NCBI GenBank assembly: GCA_900466005.1
Contig: UEGQ01000026.1
Coordinates: forward strand, 1-59,227
DNA length: 59,227 bases
Direction of reading: 5' to 3'
DNA from: Hyphomicrobiales bacterium
Lineage (GTDB): Bacteria; Pseudomonadota; Alphaproteobacteria; Rhizobiales; Rhizobiaceae
Every line of letters starts with the position of its first letter. Position 1 is the first letter of the stretch. Below the pieces are notes generated by a model. The model ran no database searches. It was not told the DNA's origin and saw nothing but the letters and a program-made list of their open reading frames with translations. Positions 36,145 to 45,257 of the stretch are shown here, piece by piece. The position numbers and the translations under genes were made by a program.

Positions 36145-37067
36145 AAAGCAATTCCGCACCTGTCGCTGATCCGGTAGTGCCGCAGGCGCCGTCGATACGC
36201 GGATTCGATATTCTGTCGACGGCGATCGCGCCGGCCATCTGGGGCAGCACATATGTCGTGGCCACCGAGTTGCTGCCCGCAGGTATCCCACTCACCGTCG
36301 CCATGCTGAGAGCGCTGCCGGCAGGCATTGCGCTGCTTGCGATCGTTCGGACATTGCCGCGCGGGGTCTGGTTGTGGCGCAGTTTTCTGCTTGGCGCAGT
36401 CAACTTTTCGGTTTTCTGGTGGTTGTTGTTCGTCTCGGCCTACCGGTTGCCGGGCGGCGTCGCCGCAACTGTCGGCGCCATCCAGCCGCTCATCGTGATC
36501 GGCCTCGCGCGTCTCGCCCTCGGCAACCCGGTGCGGCCGGCGGCGATCGCATCGGCTTTTGTCGGCATCGCGGGGGTGGCGCTTCTGGTTCTGACGCCGG
36601 CAGCAAGGCTCGATCCGATCGGGATCGCGGCCGGCCTTGGCGGCGCTCTGTCGATGGCCTGCGGAACGGTTCTGAGCAGGAAGTGGCAGCCACCGGTATC
36701 CGCGCTCACTTTTACCGCCTGGCAGCTGACAGCCGGGGGGCTGCTGCTGTTGCCCGTTGCGCTTTCGCTGGAGCCGTTTCCATCAGACCTGACGGTGGCC
36801 AATGCACTCGGCTTTGCCTGGCTCGGCCTAATCGGCGCAGCGGCAACCTATTTCCTGTGGCTGCGGGGAATCGCTCGACTGGAGCCGGCCGTGGTGTCCT
36901 TCCTGCTCTTCCTCAGCCCGCTGACGGCGGTCGTGCTGGGCTGGCTTTTCCTCGATCAGACGCTCTCGCCCGCCCAGTGCTCGGGAATGGTCCTGATCGT
37001 CGGCGGCATCTGGTTCGGCCAGCGTTCGCAGAAGAAGGTCGTGTCTCAGAGGCTGATCGGAAACTAA
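36141..37067 (+). CDS. EamA/DMT-family exporter (copy 1)
   Basis: 308 residues with ten hydrophobic segments in two EamA halves: AIAPAIWGSTYVVATELLPA, AYRLPGGVAATVGAIQPLIV and the second-half LSRKWQPPVSALTFTAWQLT, SFLLFLSPLTAVVLGWLFLD. A metabolite or drug exporter in the inner membrane, coupled to the nitroreductase by an ATGA overlap. Confidence 0.9.
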   Translation: MKSNSAPVADPVVPQAPSIRGFDILSTAIAPAIWGSTYVVATELLPAGIPLTVAMLRALPAGIALLAIVRTLPRGVWLWRSFLLGAVNFSVFWWLLFVSAYRLPGGVAATVGAIQPLIVIGLARLALGNPVRPAAIASAFVGIAGVALLVLTPAARLDPIGIAAGLGGALSMACGTVLSRKWQPPVSALTFTAWQLTAGGLLLLPVALSLEPFPSDLTVANALGFAWLGLIGAAATYFLWLRGIARLEPAVVSFLLFLSPLTAVVLGWLFLDQTLSPAQCSGMVLIVGGIWFGQRSQKKVVSQRLIGN

Positions 37068-37177
37068 GCGTTTTAATATCAGCACGTTACACCGAAATCG
37101 CGAGCCACCTCAGATTCCAGCAAACAGTCTGCTCCCATGCAGCAAGCAACTGCTTGGCAATTGAGTCGAGGCATGAT

Positions 37178-37197
37178 ACTTAATTTTGTACTTAAGT
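37178..37197. promoter_or_regulatory. ArsR-type operator candidate
   Basis: ACTTAA at 37178-37183 and TTAAGT at 37192-37197 form an inverted repeat with an 8-bp spacer in an A+T-rich stretch, 13 bp before the ArsR start. Its position fits autoregulation and argues against the GTG at 37196 as start. Confidence 0.5.
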
Positions 37198-37210
37198 GAT
37201 TCGGGATATC

Positions 37211-37543
37211 ATGCAGCCATCCATCGACCTCTTATTCCATGCACTCGCCGATCCCAGCCGGCGCAAAATAATTGATCGGCTGAGCCGCGGTCCAGCGACG
37301 GTGAGCGAACTGGCACGCCCACTCGACATGTCCCTCCCGGCGGTGGTGCAGCATCTGCAGCTGTTGGAAGCGTCGGGCATCGTCACCACAAAAAAGATCG
37401 GCAGGGTAAGAACCTGCTCGCTCGACGCCATGTCCTTATCCCGAGCCGAGCAATGGCTAAACGAGCGCCGCAATGCGGTGGTCCAACGCCTAGGTCGCCT
37501 CGGCGAATATCTCGAATCGACCCAATCCGACCCCAAAAAATAG
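37211..37543 (+). CDS. ArsR family regulator (copy 1)
   Basis: 110 residues with a winged helix: FHALADPSRRKIIDRLSRGP, ELARPLDMSLPAVVQHLQLL and the wing TTKKIGRVRTCSL. ATG 37211 is used instead of GTG 37196. It is the usual partner of an SRPBCC (AHSA1) gene, which starts 11 bp downstream. No metal-binding Cys motif is seen, so it is not an arsenic sensor. Confidence 0.87.
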   Translation: MQPSIDLLFHALADPSRRKIIDRLSRGPATVSELARPLDMSLPAVVQHLQLLEASGIVTTKKIGRVRTCSLDAMSLSRAEQWLNERRNAVVQRLGRLGEYLESTQSDPKK

Positions 37544-37554
37544 GAGAACGGCCA

Positions 37555-38028
37555 ATGTCCGCACCGGATACCATCCAACGTAAGACGACCCACGGAACTT
37601 TTACCGTCAAAAGGACCTACGATGCCTCATCCGCACGTGTGTTCCAGGCATTCGCGGATAAGGAAGCCAAGGCGAAGTGGTTCTCTGGTCCGCAAGGCGT
37701 CGAAGAGGCCGGTAGCAAGTTCGACTTCCGCGTCGACGGGCAGGAAATCGTTTTTGGGCGCCATGCCAATGATATTCGGACCGCCTTCTACGCGGTTTAT
37801 CAGGACATCGTGCCCGACGAGCGCATCATCTATACTTATCGCATGACGTTGAACGGCACGCCGATTTCAGCATCGCTCGCCACCATCGAAATCACCCCCT
37901 GCAGCGACGGAACGCAGGTTTCCTGGACCGAATACGGCGTCTATTTGGACGGCTTCGACAATCCTGCAGTGCGTGAGGAGGGCACCGGCTGGCTGATGGA
38001 CAAGATTGGTGCAAGCCTAAACGATTGA
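37555..38028 (+). CDS. SRPBCC (AHSA1-like) domain protein (copy 1)
   Basis: 157 residues of the START/AHSA1 fold with the N-terminal VKRTYDASSARVFQAFADKE, KWFSGPQGVEE and the C-terminal helix REEGTGWLMDKIGASL. Such proteins bind small hydrophobic ligands. GGAG in TAGGAGAACG precedes the ATG. ArsR-SRPBCC pairs are common; the ligand is unknown. Confidence 0.87.
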   Translation: MSAPDTIQRKTTHGTFTVKRTYDASSARVFQAFADKEAKAKWFSGPQGVEEAGSKFDFRVDGQEIVFGRHANDIRTAFYAVYQDIVPDERIIYTYRMTLNGTPISASLATIEITPCSDGTQVSWTEYGVYLDGFDNPAVREEGTGWLMDKIGASLND

Positions 38029-38082
38029 AGTATAGCAGCACATCGCAGTCACGGTGTCCGATAAATTCTCTATGGATCAACG

Positions 38083-38647
38083 ATGTGGACCGATACCATT
38101 CGTGCCGTTCATGCGCGAAGCGGGTTAACCTTGCCAAGCGACTTGACCGATGCCGAGTGGGCGAGCCTGGAGCCGCTGCTACCCCCGGCATCGCATGTGG
38201 GGCGGCCTCGCAAATGGCCACTGAGGCGGATCATCGAGGCGATCCTGTATCTGCTGCGCGGCGGCTTACCGTGGCGGATGCTGCCGCCGTGCTTTCCTCC
38301 GGTCTCGACCGTGCGGCACTGGTTCTATCTGTGGCGCGACAACGGCCTGTGGCTGACGCTCAACCATACGCTGCTCATGGCATCGCGTCAGGCGATTGAC
38401 CGCGAGGCCTCCCCATCTGCCGGCACTGCGCCGGATGGGCAAGTGGACTGTCGAGGTCATAAAGCGATCCGACTCCGCCAAAGGCTTCGAAGTATTGCCA
38501 CGCCGATGGGTCATCGAACGCACATTGGCATGGCTCAACCGCAACCGTCGTCTCGCAAAGGACTTCGAACAAACCATCGCCTCGGCAACCGCGTGGCTCT
38601 TTATCGCATCTGTGCAATTCTTCATCCGGCGTATCGCAAGAGCATGA
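38083..38647 (+). pseudogene. IS5-family transposase with internal deletion
   Basis: The N-terminal part (LTDAEWASLEPLLPP to LLMASRQAIDREASPSAG) continues in one frame to about 38415, then the C-terminal part (RMGKWTVEVIKRSDSAKG, RRWVIERTLAWLNRNRRLAK, ending at 38647) resumes in another frame. About 70 residues between them, including catalytic Asp positions, are missing, so it cannot be active. A GAGTCTGATTCAAA-type terminus (read on the minus strand) lies at about 38665; no matching left terminus was found. Confidence 0.82.
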
Positions 38648-38788
38648 AATCACTTCGGATTAATTTGAATCAGACTCTCAGTTTGAAGTTCGGCTTCGCT
38701 GATTGACTGTGAGCGCGACGAACAGCCCACCTTTCCTTTTGTGATTGAGGCCGCGAGATAGGCTCCTTCATCGACAGGAGCGTAACGA

Positions 38789-39259
38789 ATGGTTGGAGAT
38801 CGCGCTGATGCCATGCTTGAAGTCATGGGTGAAGCCATGGATGAAGCCAGGCATGAGGGAAGGTATCGTCGGATCGAGGTGATTACCGGTCGGCGGCAGC
38901 GGCGGAATTGGACTGACGAGGAGAAGGCGCGGATCCTTGCGGAAAGCGCAGAGCCGGACGTGAATATCTCGGCGATTGCCCGGCGCTGGGGCGTCAATCG
39001 CGGTCTGCTGAACGTCTGGCGTCGCGAAGCCGGACTGACCTCTCAACGATCCGCGAAAGCCTGTGCGCAGCAGGCGATGTTCGTGCCGGTGACGGTGGTT
39101 GGCGATAGAACGTCTTCCGAGAGCGCGCCGTCGGATGTCGCCCACCATGCCGCGGGTCGTATTGAGATCGAGATTGCCGGCGCGCGCATGAGCGTGATCG
39201 GCTCGGTGGCGCCCGAGTTGGCGCAAGCGATGGTGGCGGCGTTGCGAGGACGCCGGTGA
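38789..39259 (+). CDS. tnpA: IS66 TnpA (accessory, IS3-orfA-like HTH)
   Basis: 156 residues with a helix-turn-helix of the transposase_8 type: RNWTDEEKARILAESAEPDV, ISAIARRWGVNRGLLNVWRR. ACAGGAG precedes the ATG. Its stop overlaps the GTG start of tnpB. Confidence 0.88.
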   Translation: MVGDRADAMLEVMGEAMDEARHEGRYRRIEVITGRRQRRNWTDEEKARILAESAEPDVNISAIARRWGVNRGLLNVWRREAGLTSQRSAKACAQQAMFVPVTVVGDRTSSESAPSDVAHHAAGRIEIEIAGARMSVIGSVAPELAQAMVAALRGRR

Positions 39260-39612
39260 TCGGAATTTCGCCGAATGGCGTGAAGATCATGGTGGCGACG
39301 CAGCCGGTCGACTTCCGGCGCGGCATGAATGGGCTTGTGGCCTTGGTGGCGTCCGCGCTTGCGACCGATCCCTATTGTGGCGACGTGTTCGTGTTCCGCG
39401 CCAAGCGTCTCGATCGGCTTCGCTGCATTTATTGGGACGGATCAGGCATGATCCTAGCGACGAAATGGTTGGAGGCGGGCAAGTTCGTTTGGCCGCCGAT
39501 CCGCGATGGCGCGATGCAGATGAGTAGCCAGGAGTTCTCGCTTCTACTGGCCGGCATTGACTGGACGCGCGTCAAACGAAACGCGGTGAGTAGGCCCTCA
39601 AAAGCAGGCTGA
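39256..39612 (+). CDS. tnpB: IS66 TnpB (Orf2)
   Basis: 118 residues with the TnpB signature VKIMVATQPVDFRRGMNGLV, DVFVFRAKRLDRLRCIYWDG and a C-terminal FSLLLAGIDW. Starts at GTG 39256 overlapping tnpA. Essential accessory protein of IS66 transposition by family knowledge. Confidence 0.92.
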   Translation: MIGISPNGVKIMVATQPVDFRRGMNGLVALVASALATDPYCGDVFVFRAKRLDRLRCIYWDGSGMILATKWLEAGKFVWPPIRDGAMQMSSQEFSLLLAGIDWTRVKRNAVSRPSKAG

Positions 39613-39660
39613 TCCTATTGGTTTTGCTTGCAGATTCAGGTTTGTGTGGTAGGGTCTGTC

Positions 39661-41235
39661 ATGCCGCTTCGACCCACCCCTTTGCCTCAGGATGCTGCGC
39701 AATTAACCCGGATCATTCTCTCGCTCGACGAGGAGAATGCCGATCTCAAAGCGCGCGTTGCCTTCCTGGAGCAGCAGCTCTTTGGGGCGAAATCGGAGAA
39801 AATGACGACGATCGACCCGACGCAGGCGACGCTCGACCTTGGCGACCTCAGCGACATTCCCGAAGCTGCCAATGACGATGTTGCGCCCGTCACCGAAGGG
39901 ACACCGCAGGTTCGACGATCGCCGTCCCGCAATATCGGCCGTTTGCCCAAGCACCTTCCCCGGTATGAAGAGGTTATCGAGCCGGAGAGCAAGATTTGCC
40001 CGTGCTGCTCGTTCGAGCTTCATTGCATCGGCGCGGATGTCAGCGAAGCGCTCGACATCGTGCCGGCGGTCGTCCGGGTCAAACGGACGATCCGGCCGCG
40101 CTACGGATGTCGGGCCTGCGAAAGCGTCATTGTGCAGGCGCCCGCGCCGGCGCGCGTAATGGACGGCGGCATGGTGACCACAGCCTTTGCCGCCCATGTC
40201 GCCGTTTCGAAGTTTGCCTGGCATTTGCCACTGCATCGCCAGGCGCAGATGCTGACTTCCTGCGGTGTGATCATCGATCGCGGCACTCTCGGCGCCTAGG
40301 TTACGCGTGTCGCCTGGTGGCTCGAGCTTCTCTATGATGCACTCGCCGCCTTCATCCGCTCCCAGCCGAGAGTGTTCTGTGACGAGACGCCGCTTCCGCG
40401 GCTTGATCCGGGGCGCAAACGCACCAAGCTTTGCCAGCTTTGGGCGCAAGCCATCGACGATCGGCCCTGGAATGGTCCGGCGCCGCCGGCGGTTGCCTAT
40501 GTTTTTGCTGAAAGCCGCAGCGCTCGCGAGGTCGAGGCGCAACTGTCGTCGTTTGCCGGCGTGCTTCAGGTCGACGGATACCAAGCCTACAAAACCATGG
40601 CCAGGCGCAGGGGGAAGAGCAATGTCGCCCCTATGCGGCTAGCGTTCTGCGTTGCCCATGCGCGGCGCAAGTTCGTCGATGTCGTCAAGCTGACCGGCTC
40701 CTCGGAGGCGCTGTCGATCCTGGCCAGGATCGCCGAGGTCTATCGCATCGAGGCGAAACTGCGCGGCGAAAGCGCCGATACCCGGCTCACGGTACGGCGC
40801 CGCGAGGCAGCGCCCGTCATGAAAGAACTGAAGACCAAGCTCACGGAGCTGAGCGACGAAGTGTCGGCGAAATCGGCGCTCGGCAAGGCTGTCACCTACA
40901 CACTCAACCACTGGGGCGGGCTGGCAGCCTTTCTGGAGGATGGCCGCATCGAAGTGGACTCCAATGTGGTCGAGCGCTCAATGAAATCGGTGGCTCTGAC
41001 GAGGAAGAACTCGTTGTTCGTGGGCAACGAACGCGGCGGCAAGTCCTTCGCTGTGCTGGCATCGCTCGTTAACACGGCAAAGCTTAACGGCGTGGATCCT
41101 GAAGTCTGGCTTGCCGATGTGCTGGAACGCATCATCTCCGGCAAGGTGACCGCCAACCAGATGGAGACGCTCTTCCCGTGGGCCTGGAAGGCCGAACGCG
41201 AGGGCATTGCAGATCAGGAGCGAAGGGCGGCATGA
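39661..41235 (+). pseudogene. tnpC: IS66 TnpC transposase with in-frame amber stop
   Basis: The frame runs 39661-41235 with one TAG at 40297-40299, between GVIIDRGTLGA and VTRVAWWLELLYDA; most likely a TGG Trp codon was changed. Before it lie the leucine-zipper-like N terminus and the CPCC zinc-binding region; after it the DDE core begins (VFCDETPLPRLDPGRKR, VDGYQAYKTM, SNVVERSMKSVALTRKNSLF). Without suppression no active enzyme is made. Confidence 0.88.
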
Positions 41236-41795
41236 CACAGAACAGCCAAGGGACGACCGCACGGCCGAAGCTTGATGATCAGGCATTCGAAGCGTTTATC
41301 AGGGCACGTCGTCCGGCATCGCCAATCTGGTCGATGAGCGGTCTCGATGGCTATCTCACGGCTCTCATCATCGGCCCAAAGTTTATCGACCCACGCCAAT
41401 GGATCCCGGAACTGACCGGTCCGGATGCCCTGAACCTGCCGATGGAAACAACCGAACATCGGGCCGTGCAGACGATCGTTGCGGAATATAACCGCATCTC
41501 TGCGAGCCTTTCCGAAACACCGAAAGACCACCGGCCCAAGTTCACCAGGATCGATGATCAGACCTTTGATCCATTCGATTGGGACCTCTGCTTTCTGCTA
41601 GGAACAAGGTACGCGCCAAAGCTTTGGCAGCCCATCCTTCGAGGTCATGCCGTCACTGGCGATATCGTCGCGCCCATCCGCAAGCTCGGCGAGGCAAAAC
41701 GGAAAGCGACCCGCCAGGATGCTGCTGAGGTCGCCGAAGCACTCGTCAATATCCGATCCTATTTTATGCCGAAGCGGGCAAAGCAGAAGTTCTGA
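41232..41795 (+). CDS. UPF0149/YecA-like IS66 passenger protein
   Basis: 187 residues overlapping the tnpC stop by ATGA. The family pattern is WSMSGLDGYLTALIIGPKFI followed by a helical region and FDPFDWDLCFLLGTRYAPKL. Proteins of this family occur as extra genes in some IS66 elements; role unknown. Confidence 0.78.
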   Translation: MTQNSQGTTARPKLDDQAFEAFIRARRPASPIWSMSGLDGYLTALIIGPKFIDPRQWIPELTGPDALNLPMETTEHRAVQTIVAEYNRISASLSETPKDHRPKFTRIDDQTFDPFDWDLCFLLGTRYAPKLWQPILRGHAVTGDIVAPIRKLGEAKRKATRQDAAEVAEALVNIRSYFMPKRAKQKF

Positions 41796-41919
41796 CCGAG
41801 AGCCAGAAACCTATTTAGTCAATCACGAAAGCCGTGGGCCATTCGTTGCGCTCACGATTGACTCGCCTTATCGCGAAATTGCTTTTTGAACCGACGCAAT
41901 AGCTCAGATGGAGAAAAAA

Positions 41920-42309
41920 ATGACGGAAGACGAACAGGCGATCCGGCAAGTCATTGCCACTTGGATGGGGGCAAGCCAGTCCGGTGACACCGCCACGATC
42001 CTCTCGCTTATGACCAATGACGTGGTCTTCATGGTCCCCGGCCAGGAGCCGTTCGGCCGAGAGGTTTTCGAAGCGACCGCCAACCAGTTCGGTGCAGCGG
42101 GGCTGAAGATCGACGGAATCAATGACGTCGTCGAGCTTCAGATCCAGGGAAATTGGGCGTTCACGCGCAACCGGATCAACTTGAGCATCACTCCCGCGGC
42201 CGGCGAGCCGATGCAGCGTACGGGCTACACCCTGACACTGTTCCGCAGGGAAGCCGATGGCCGCTGGCGGGTTGCGCGTGACGCCAACCTTTTGACGCTG
42301 AAAAGCTAA
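41920..42309 (+). CDS. SnoaL-like / SgcJ-EcaC family protein
   Basis: 129 residues of the NTF2-like fold: IRQVIATWMGASQSGDTATI, VVFMVPGQEPFGREVFEA and WRVARDANLL at the end. ATG 41920 sits six bases after GGAG; ATG 41908 is an in-frame alternative. It lies between the IS66 and IS21 insertions, so its original neighbours are lost. Function unknown. Confidence 0.82.
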   Translation: MTEDEQAIRQVIATWMGASQSGDTATILSLMTNDVVFMVPGQEPFGREVFEATANQFGAAGLKIDGINDVVELQIQGNWAFTRNRINLSITPAAGEPMQRTGYTLTLFRREADGRWRVARDANLLTLKS

Positions 42310-42452
42310 GGTGGACCCGAGGATGGTTGGAAGCTGGGGATGAAATTGAGGCACTTCGCGCTCACCGACAAGAGTCAGTACGGCGTCATGGCGCTCGTCT
42401 GTCAAGCGAACTGAGGAACTGACCCCCTCGGCGAATTGAAGAACTGACCCCT

Positions 42453-43253
42453 TCATTGGTTTGCGTTTTCGTTTGTTTCGAGCGCCGGTCCGGCCTTCTG
42501 CAGAAGGCCGGACCGGCGCTTTTCGCGGAGGCGGTAGCTATCGCCCCGGATGGTGATCACTGTCGAATGGTGAAGCAGGCGATCGAGGATCGCCGTGGCA
42601 ACGACGGGGTCGCCGAAGACGCCGCCCCATTCTCCCACTGAGCGGTTGGAGGTGATCAAGATCGAGCCCTTTTCATAGCGCCGGGACACCAGTTGGAAGA
42701 AGAGGTGAGCGGCGTTGGCCTCGAAGGGAAGATAGCCCAGTTCGTCGATGATCAGCAGTTTCGGCCGCGACAGGATCGTCAACTGCTTGTCGAGCGTGCC
42801 GTCGCTGTGGGCCTTGGCCAGCATCGCCACCAGCGTCGCCGCCGTGACGAACTGCACGTTGTAATTCTGACGGATCGCCTCGCGGCCAAGGCTCACGGCC
42901 AGATGGGTCTTTCCCGTTCCGGGCGGGCCGAGGAACAGGACCGTGTCGCCGTGCGCGATCCAACGACACGTCGCCAGCTCCCTGATCTGGCCCGGATCCA
43001 GCGACGGCTGCGCCTCGAAGTCGAAGCCATCCAGTTCACGCACGAAGGGGAACTGCGCCAGCTTGCTCGACATCGAGATGCGCCGCTCGTCGCGCCGGGC
43101 GATCTCGCGCGACACCAGGAAGGCCAAAGCCTCGCGCAGAGTCATCTTCGAACGGGCCGCCTCGTCCAGCAGCGTGTCGAGCTGGTCGCGGATCGCCGTC
43201 AGCTTCAGCCGATCGAGGGTCGCGATCAGCACATCGTGGTCAATGTTCGCCAT
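42453..43253 (-). CDS. istB: IS21 IstB helper ATPase
   Basis: 266 residues, AAA+ ATPase with Walker A FLGPPGTGKTHLAVSLG and Walker B KLLIIDELGYLPFE, then ILITSNRSVGEWGGVFGDP. GGAGG with a six-base gap precedes ATG 43253; ATG 43259 would leave no spacing. Overlaps the istA stop. It helps IstA choose and assemble on target DNA. Confidence 0.93.
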   Translation of the reverse strand: MANIDHDVLIATLDRLKLTAIRDQLDTLLDEAARSKMTLREALAFLVSREIARRDERRISMSSKLAQFPFVRELDGFDFEAQPSLDPGQIRELATCRWIAHGDTVLFLGPPGTGKTHLAVSLGREAIRQNYNVQFVTAATLVAMLAKAHSDGTLDKQLTILSRPKLLIIDELGYLPFEANAAHLFFQLVSRRYEKGSILITSNRSVGEWGGVFGDPVVATAILDRLLHHSTVITIRGDSYRLREKRRSGLLQKAGPALETNENANQ

Positions 43254-44542
43254 TACCATCCTCCCCCAACAACCGCTTCGTATTCCGCGAGCGGACGCAA
43301 AAGGGCGGGAATCGGAAGTTCGACGGGTGCGGCAGCTCGTACCAGCCCCTCGGCGCCAGCCACACCGACAAAATGCGCCCGGTCCACGATCCGTTGTCGC
43401 CGTCCCCCGCACACGGCATGATCGGCCACCACTTGGCCGGCATGCCGGATGATGACACGGCCCGCCAGCACTACGACCTGCACGCTCTCGCCGATCAGGC
43501 GCCAGGGCACCGAGTAGCTGTTCGTGTCGAGGTCGATCGCGCAATCCGACTGAACCTTTCGAACCAGATCCCGCAATTGTCCGAACGGCGCCCGACCGGA
43601 CAAGGGACGGAGCGCCCTGGCTTCGTCAGCAAAGCGCACCGCCGGCGCGATCCCCGTCGTGCCGTGCTTGCGTTGGTCGGCGACCTCCCGCGTCCATCGA
43701 TCCAGGTGCGCCTCGAACGCGGCCCAGCTCTCGAACCGGCGACCGGCGATCGCGTTCTTCTTGACGTAGCCGACCCCGCGCTCGTCCTTGCCTTTCGTAC
43801 GTGCCCGATATGGCGCGCAGGCCCGAGGCGTGAAGCCCCAGTACCGGGCGAAGGCATGCAGGCGCGCGTTGAATCTCACCTCCCGCGTCGCCGCATCATG
43901 ATGCTCGACGAGCGCCTTAGCATTGTCGATCAGTACTTCCGCCGGAACCCCGCCAAACCGCAGGAAAGCGCCTTCCATCCCCTCGAACCAGTCTGCCTGG
44001 CGTTCCCTGAGCGAGGCGCGCGTATACAGGCGGCGCGAGTAACCCAGCGTTCCAACGAACAGGTGAATCCGAACACGTTCGCCGCCGATCCAAACCTTCG
44101 TATCGCCAAAGTCGATCTGCATCTGATGGCCCGGCGCCGTCTCGAAGCGGACCGTCGCACGCTGCTGCGCCTTCAATTCCCGCCGCCACTGCTTCACCCG
44201 CAACTCCACAGAGCGAAGCCCGATCACGATCCCATGTTCGCTGGCGAGTTCCTGCCGGATGACATCGGCGTTGCCCTCGTGGCGGAAGAAACGTTCGCGA
44301 AGCCAGCCGTCCAAACCTTCGAATGCAGTGCGCCGGGCAGGCTGTTTGAACGGTGCTGCTCCGCCTTCTCGAACATACCGGCGGACCGTATTCCGGGCGC
44401 ATCCGAATTCCTTCGATAAGCGTTTGGTGCCCCAACCAAGCTCATGCAGCCGCAACATTGCCACCACCTCATCAGCCTGAAGCATATCCCCATCCTGCAT
44501 TGTTCGCGACAATGCAGCATGCGCGGAAATCTCGATCGTCAT
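43253..44542 (-). CDS. istA: IS21 IstA transposase
   Basis: 429 residues. The N-terminal helix-turn-helix is in LHELGWGTKRLSKEFGCARN, TVRRYVREGG; the integrase core has HQMQIDFGDTKVWIGGERV, GVPAEVLIDNAKALV and TPRACAPYRARTKGKDERGV (DDE positions D, D, E). No disruption visible, so the element may be active. Confidence 0.93.
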   Translation of the reverse strand: MTIEISAHAALSRTMQDGDMLQADEVVAMLRLHELGWGTKRLSKEFGCARNTVRRYVREGGAAPFKQPARRTAFEGLDGWLRERFFRHEGNADVIRQELASEHGIVIGLRSVELRVKQWRRELKAQQRATVRFETAPGHQMQIDFGDTKVWIGGERVRIHLFVGTLGYSRRLYTRASLRERQADWFEGMEGAFLRFGGVPAEVLIDNAKALVEHHDAATREVRFNARLHAFARYWGFTPRACAPYRARTKGKDERGVGYVKKNAIAGRRFESWAAFEAHLDRWTREVADQRKHGTTGIAPAVRFADEARALRPLSGRAPFGQLRDLVRKVQSDCAIDLDTNSYSVPWRLIGESVQVVVLAGRVIIRHAGQVVADHAVCGGRRQRIVDRAHFVGVAGAEGLVRAAAPVELPIPALLRPLAEYEAVVGGGW

Positions 44543-44621
44543 CTAATCACTCCTCGTTTGCACACGAGGGGTCTGTTCTTCACTTCGTTAGGGGGTCAGT
44601 TTTTCATTTCGCCCGACATCG

Positions 44622-45170
44622 TCACCCTTGTCGCTTCGCCCGCATCTCCTGCATAAGCCGCCAGCTCTTGCCTTGATCGACAGAACGTTCGTTGCACCAG
44701 CGAAAGCTGTTTCGCGTGATGTCGCGGTAAACCCACCGGGTCAGCGACCCCGAGGCATCGACATCAGCCAATTGTATGATCTCGTCACCGACCTTGCGAG
44801 CAAGCTGCCGGGTGATGTATCCGCCCGGAGGGTTGATCCAGATGATGTGCCAGGCGTCAATCTTCGGATCGTAGACTCGTAATGTCGTCGAATATCGGTT
44901 CCCGGGTTCGGACCAGCGGACCTCAGTACCGTTCCTGACCGGTGTGATCCAGAGATCCTGGATCGCGCGCCCTTCGAGCACCCAGTCGAACCGAATATCC
45001 CATTGGGAATGGGTGACAGTGCCGTCCGCTGAGAATTCAACCGTTTCCGCCAACCAGTCGCCGACGAATTGTCCGTAAAGCATAAGTTGGTCGGCGTATT
45101 CGGCGGCAGGTCCACTGGCCGTGAGGCCTTCGATAAAGCTGCGAGGGTTTGAGATGATCGCTGTGTCCAT
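44622..45170 (-). CDS. Uncharacterised lipocalin-like/DUF1579-like protein
   Basis: 182 residues with no signal peptide. LMLYGQFVGDWLAETVEFSA, WDIRFDWVLEGRAIQDLWIT and LRVYDPKIDAWHIIWINPPG suggest a calycin-type beta-barrel as in DUF1579-like proteins. The stop is only three bases from the IS21 insertion but is intact, so the protein seems complete. Function unknown. Confidence 0.65.
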   Translation of the reverse strand: MDTAIISNPRSFIEGLTASGPAAEYADQLMLYGQFVGDWLAETVEFSADGTVTHSQWDIRFDWVLEGRAIQDLWITPVRNGTEVRWSEPGNRYSTTLRVYDPKIDAWHIIWINPPGGYITRQLARKVGDEIIQLADVDASGSLTRWVYRDITRNSFRWCNERSVDQGKSWRLMQEMRAKRQG

Positions 45171-45257
45171 TGGCTCACCACTTTCCTATGCAAATTGCTC
45201 TTACGTGATCGTCCGCCTTCGCCGGAAGGCACAGCCATTTCCGGGCAGACGGCCCGG

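Larger units (their letters stand above)
38709..41855 (+). mobile_element. IS66-family element with 8-bp target duplication
   Basis: Terminal inverted repeats start GTGAGCGC at 38709-38730 and end at 41834-41855. The 8-bp repeat GATTGACT flanks them exactly at 38701-38708 and 41856-41863, so this is one intact insertion of 3147 bp. It carries tnpA, tnpB, tnpC and a UPF0149 passenger gene. The transposase has an in-frame stop, so the copy can move only with help in trans. Confidence 0.92.
42400..44618 (-). mobile_element. IS21-family element with 5-bp target duplication
   Basis: Ends are TG...CA. TCGTC at 42395-42399 and 44619-44623 is a 5-bp target duplication. Each end carries two copies of a 21-bp motif (consensus GCGAAnTGAnnAACTGACCCC), left at about 42406 and 42432, right in inverse at about 44569 and 44593, the multiple terminal repeats expected for IS21. 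Both istA and istB are intact. The insertion lies three bases from the stop of the 44622 gene. Confidence 0.92.

Noticed and set aside
38029..38082. A left terminal repeat of the IS5 remnant
   Set aside because: I looked for the partner of the right-end GAGTCTGATTCAAA-type sequence and found none, so the left border of that remnant is undefined.
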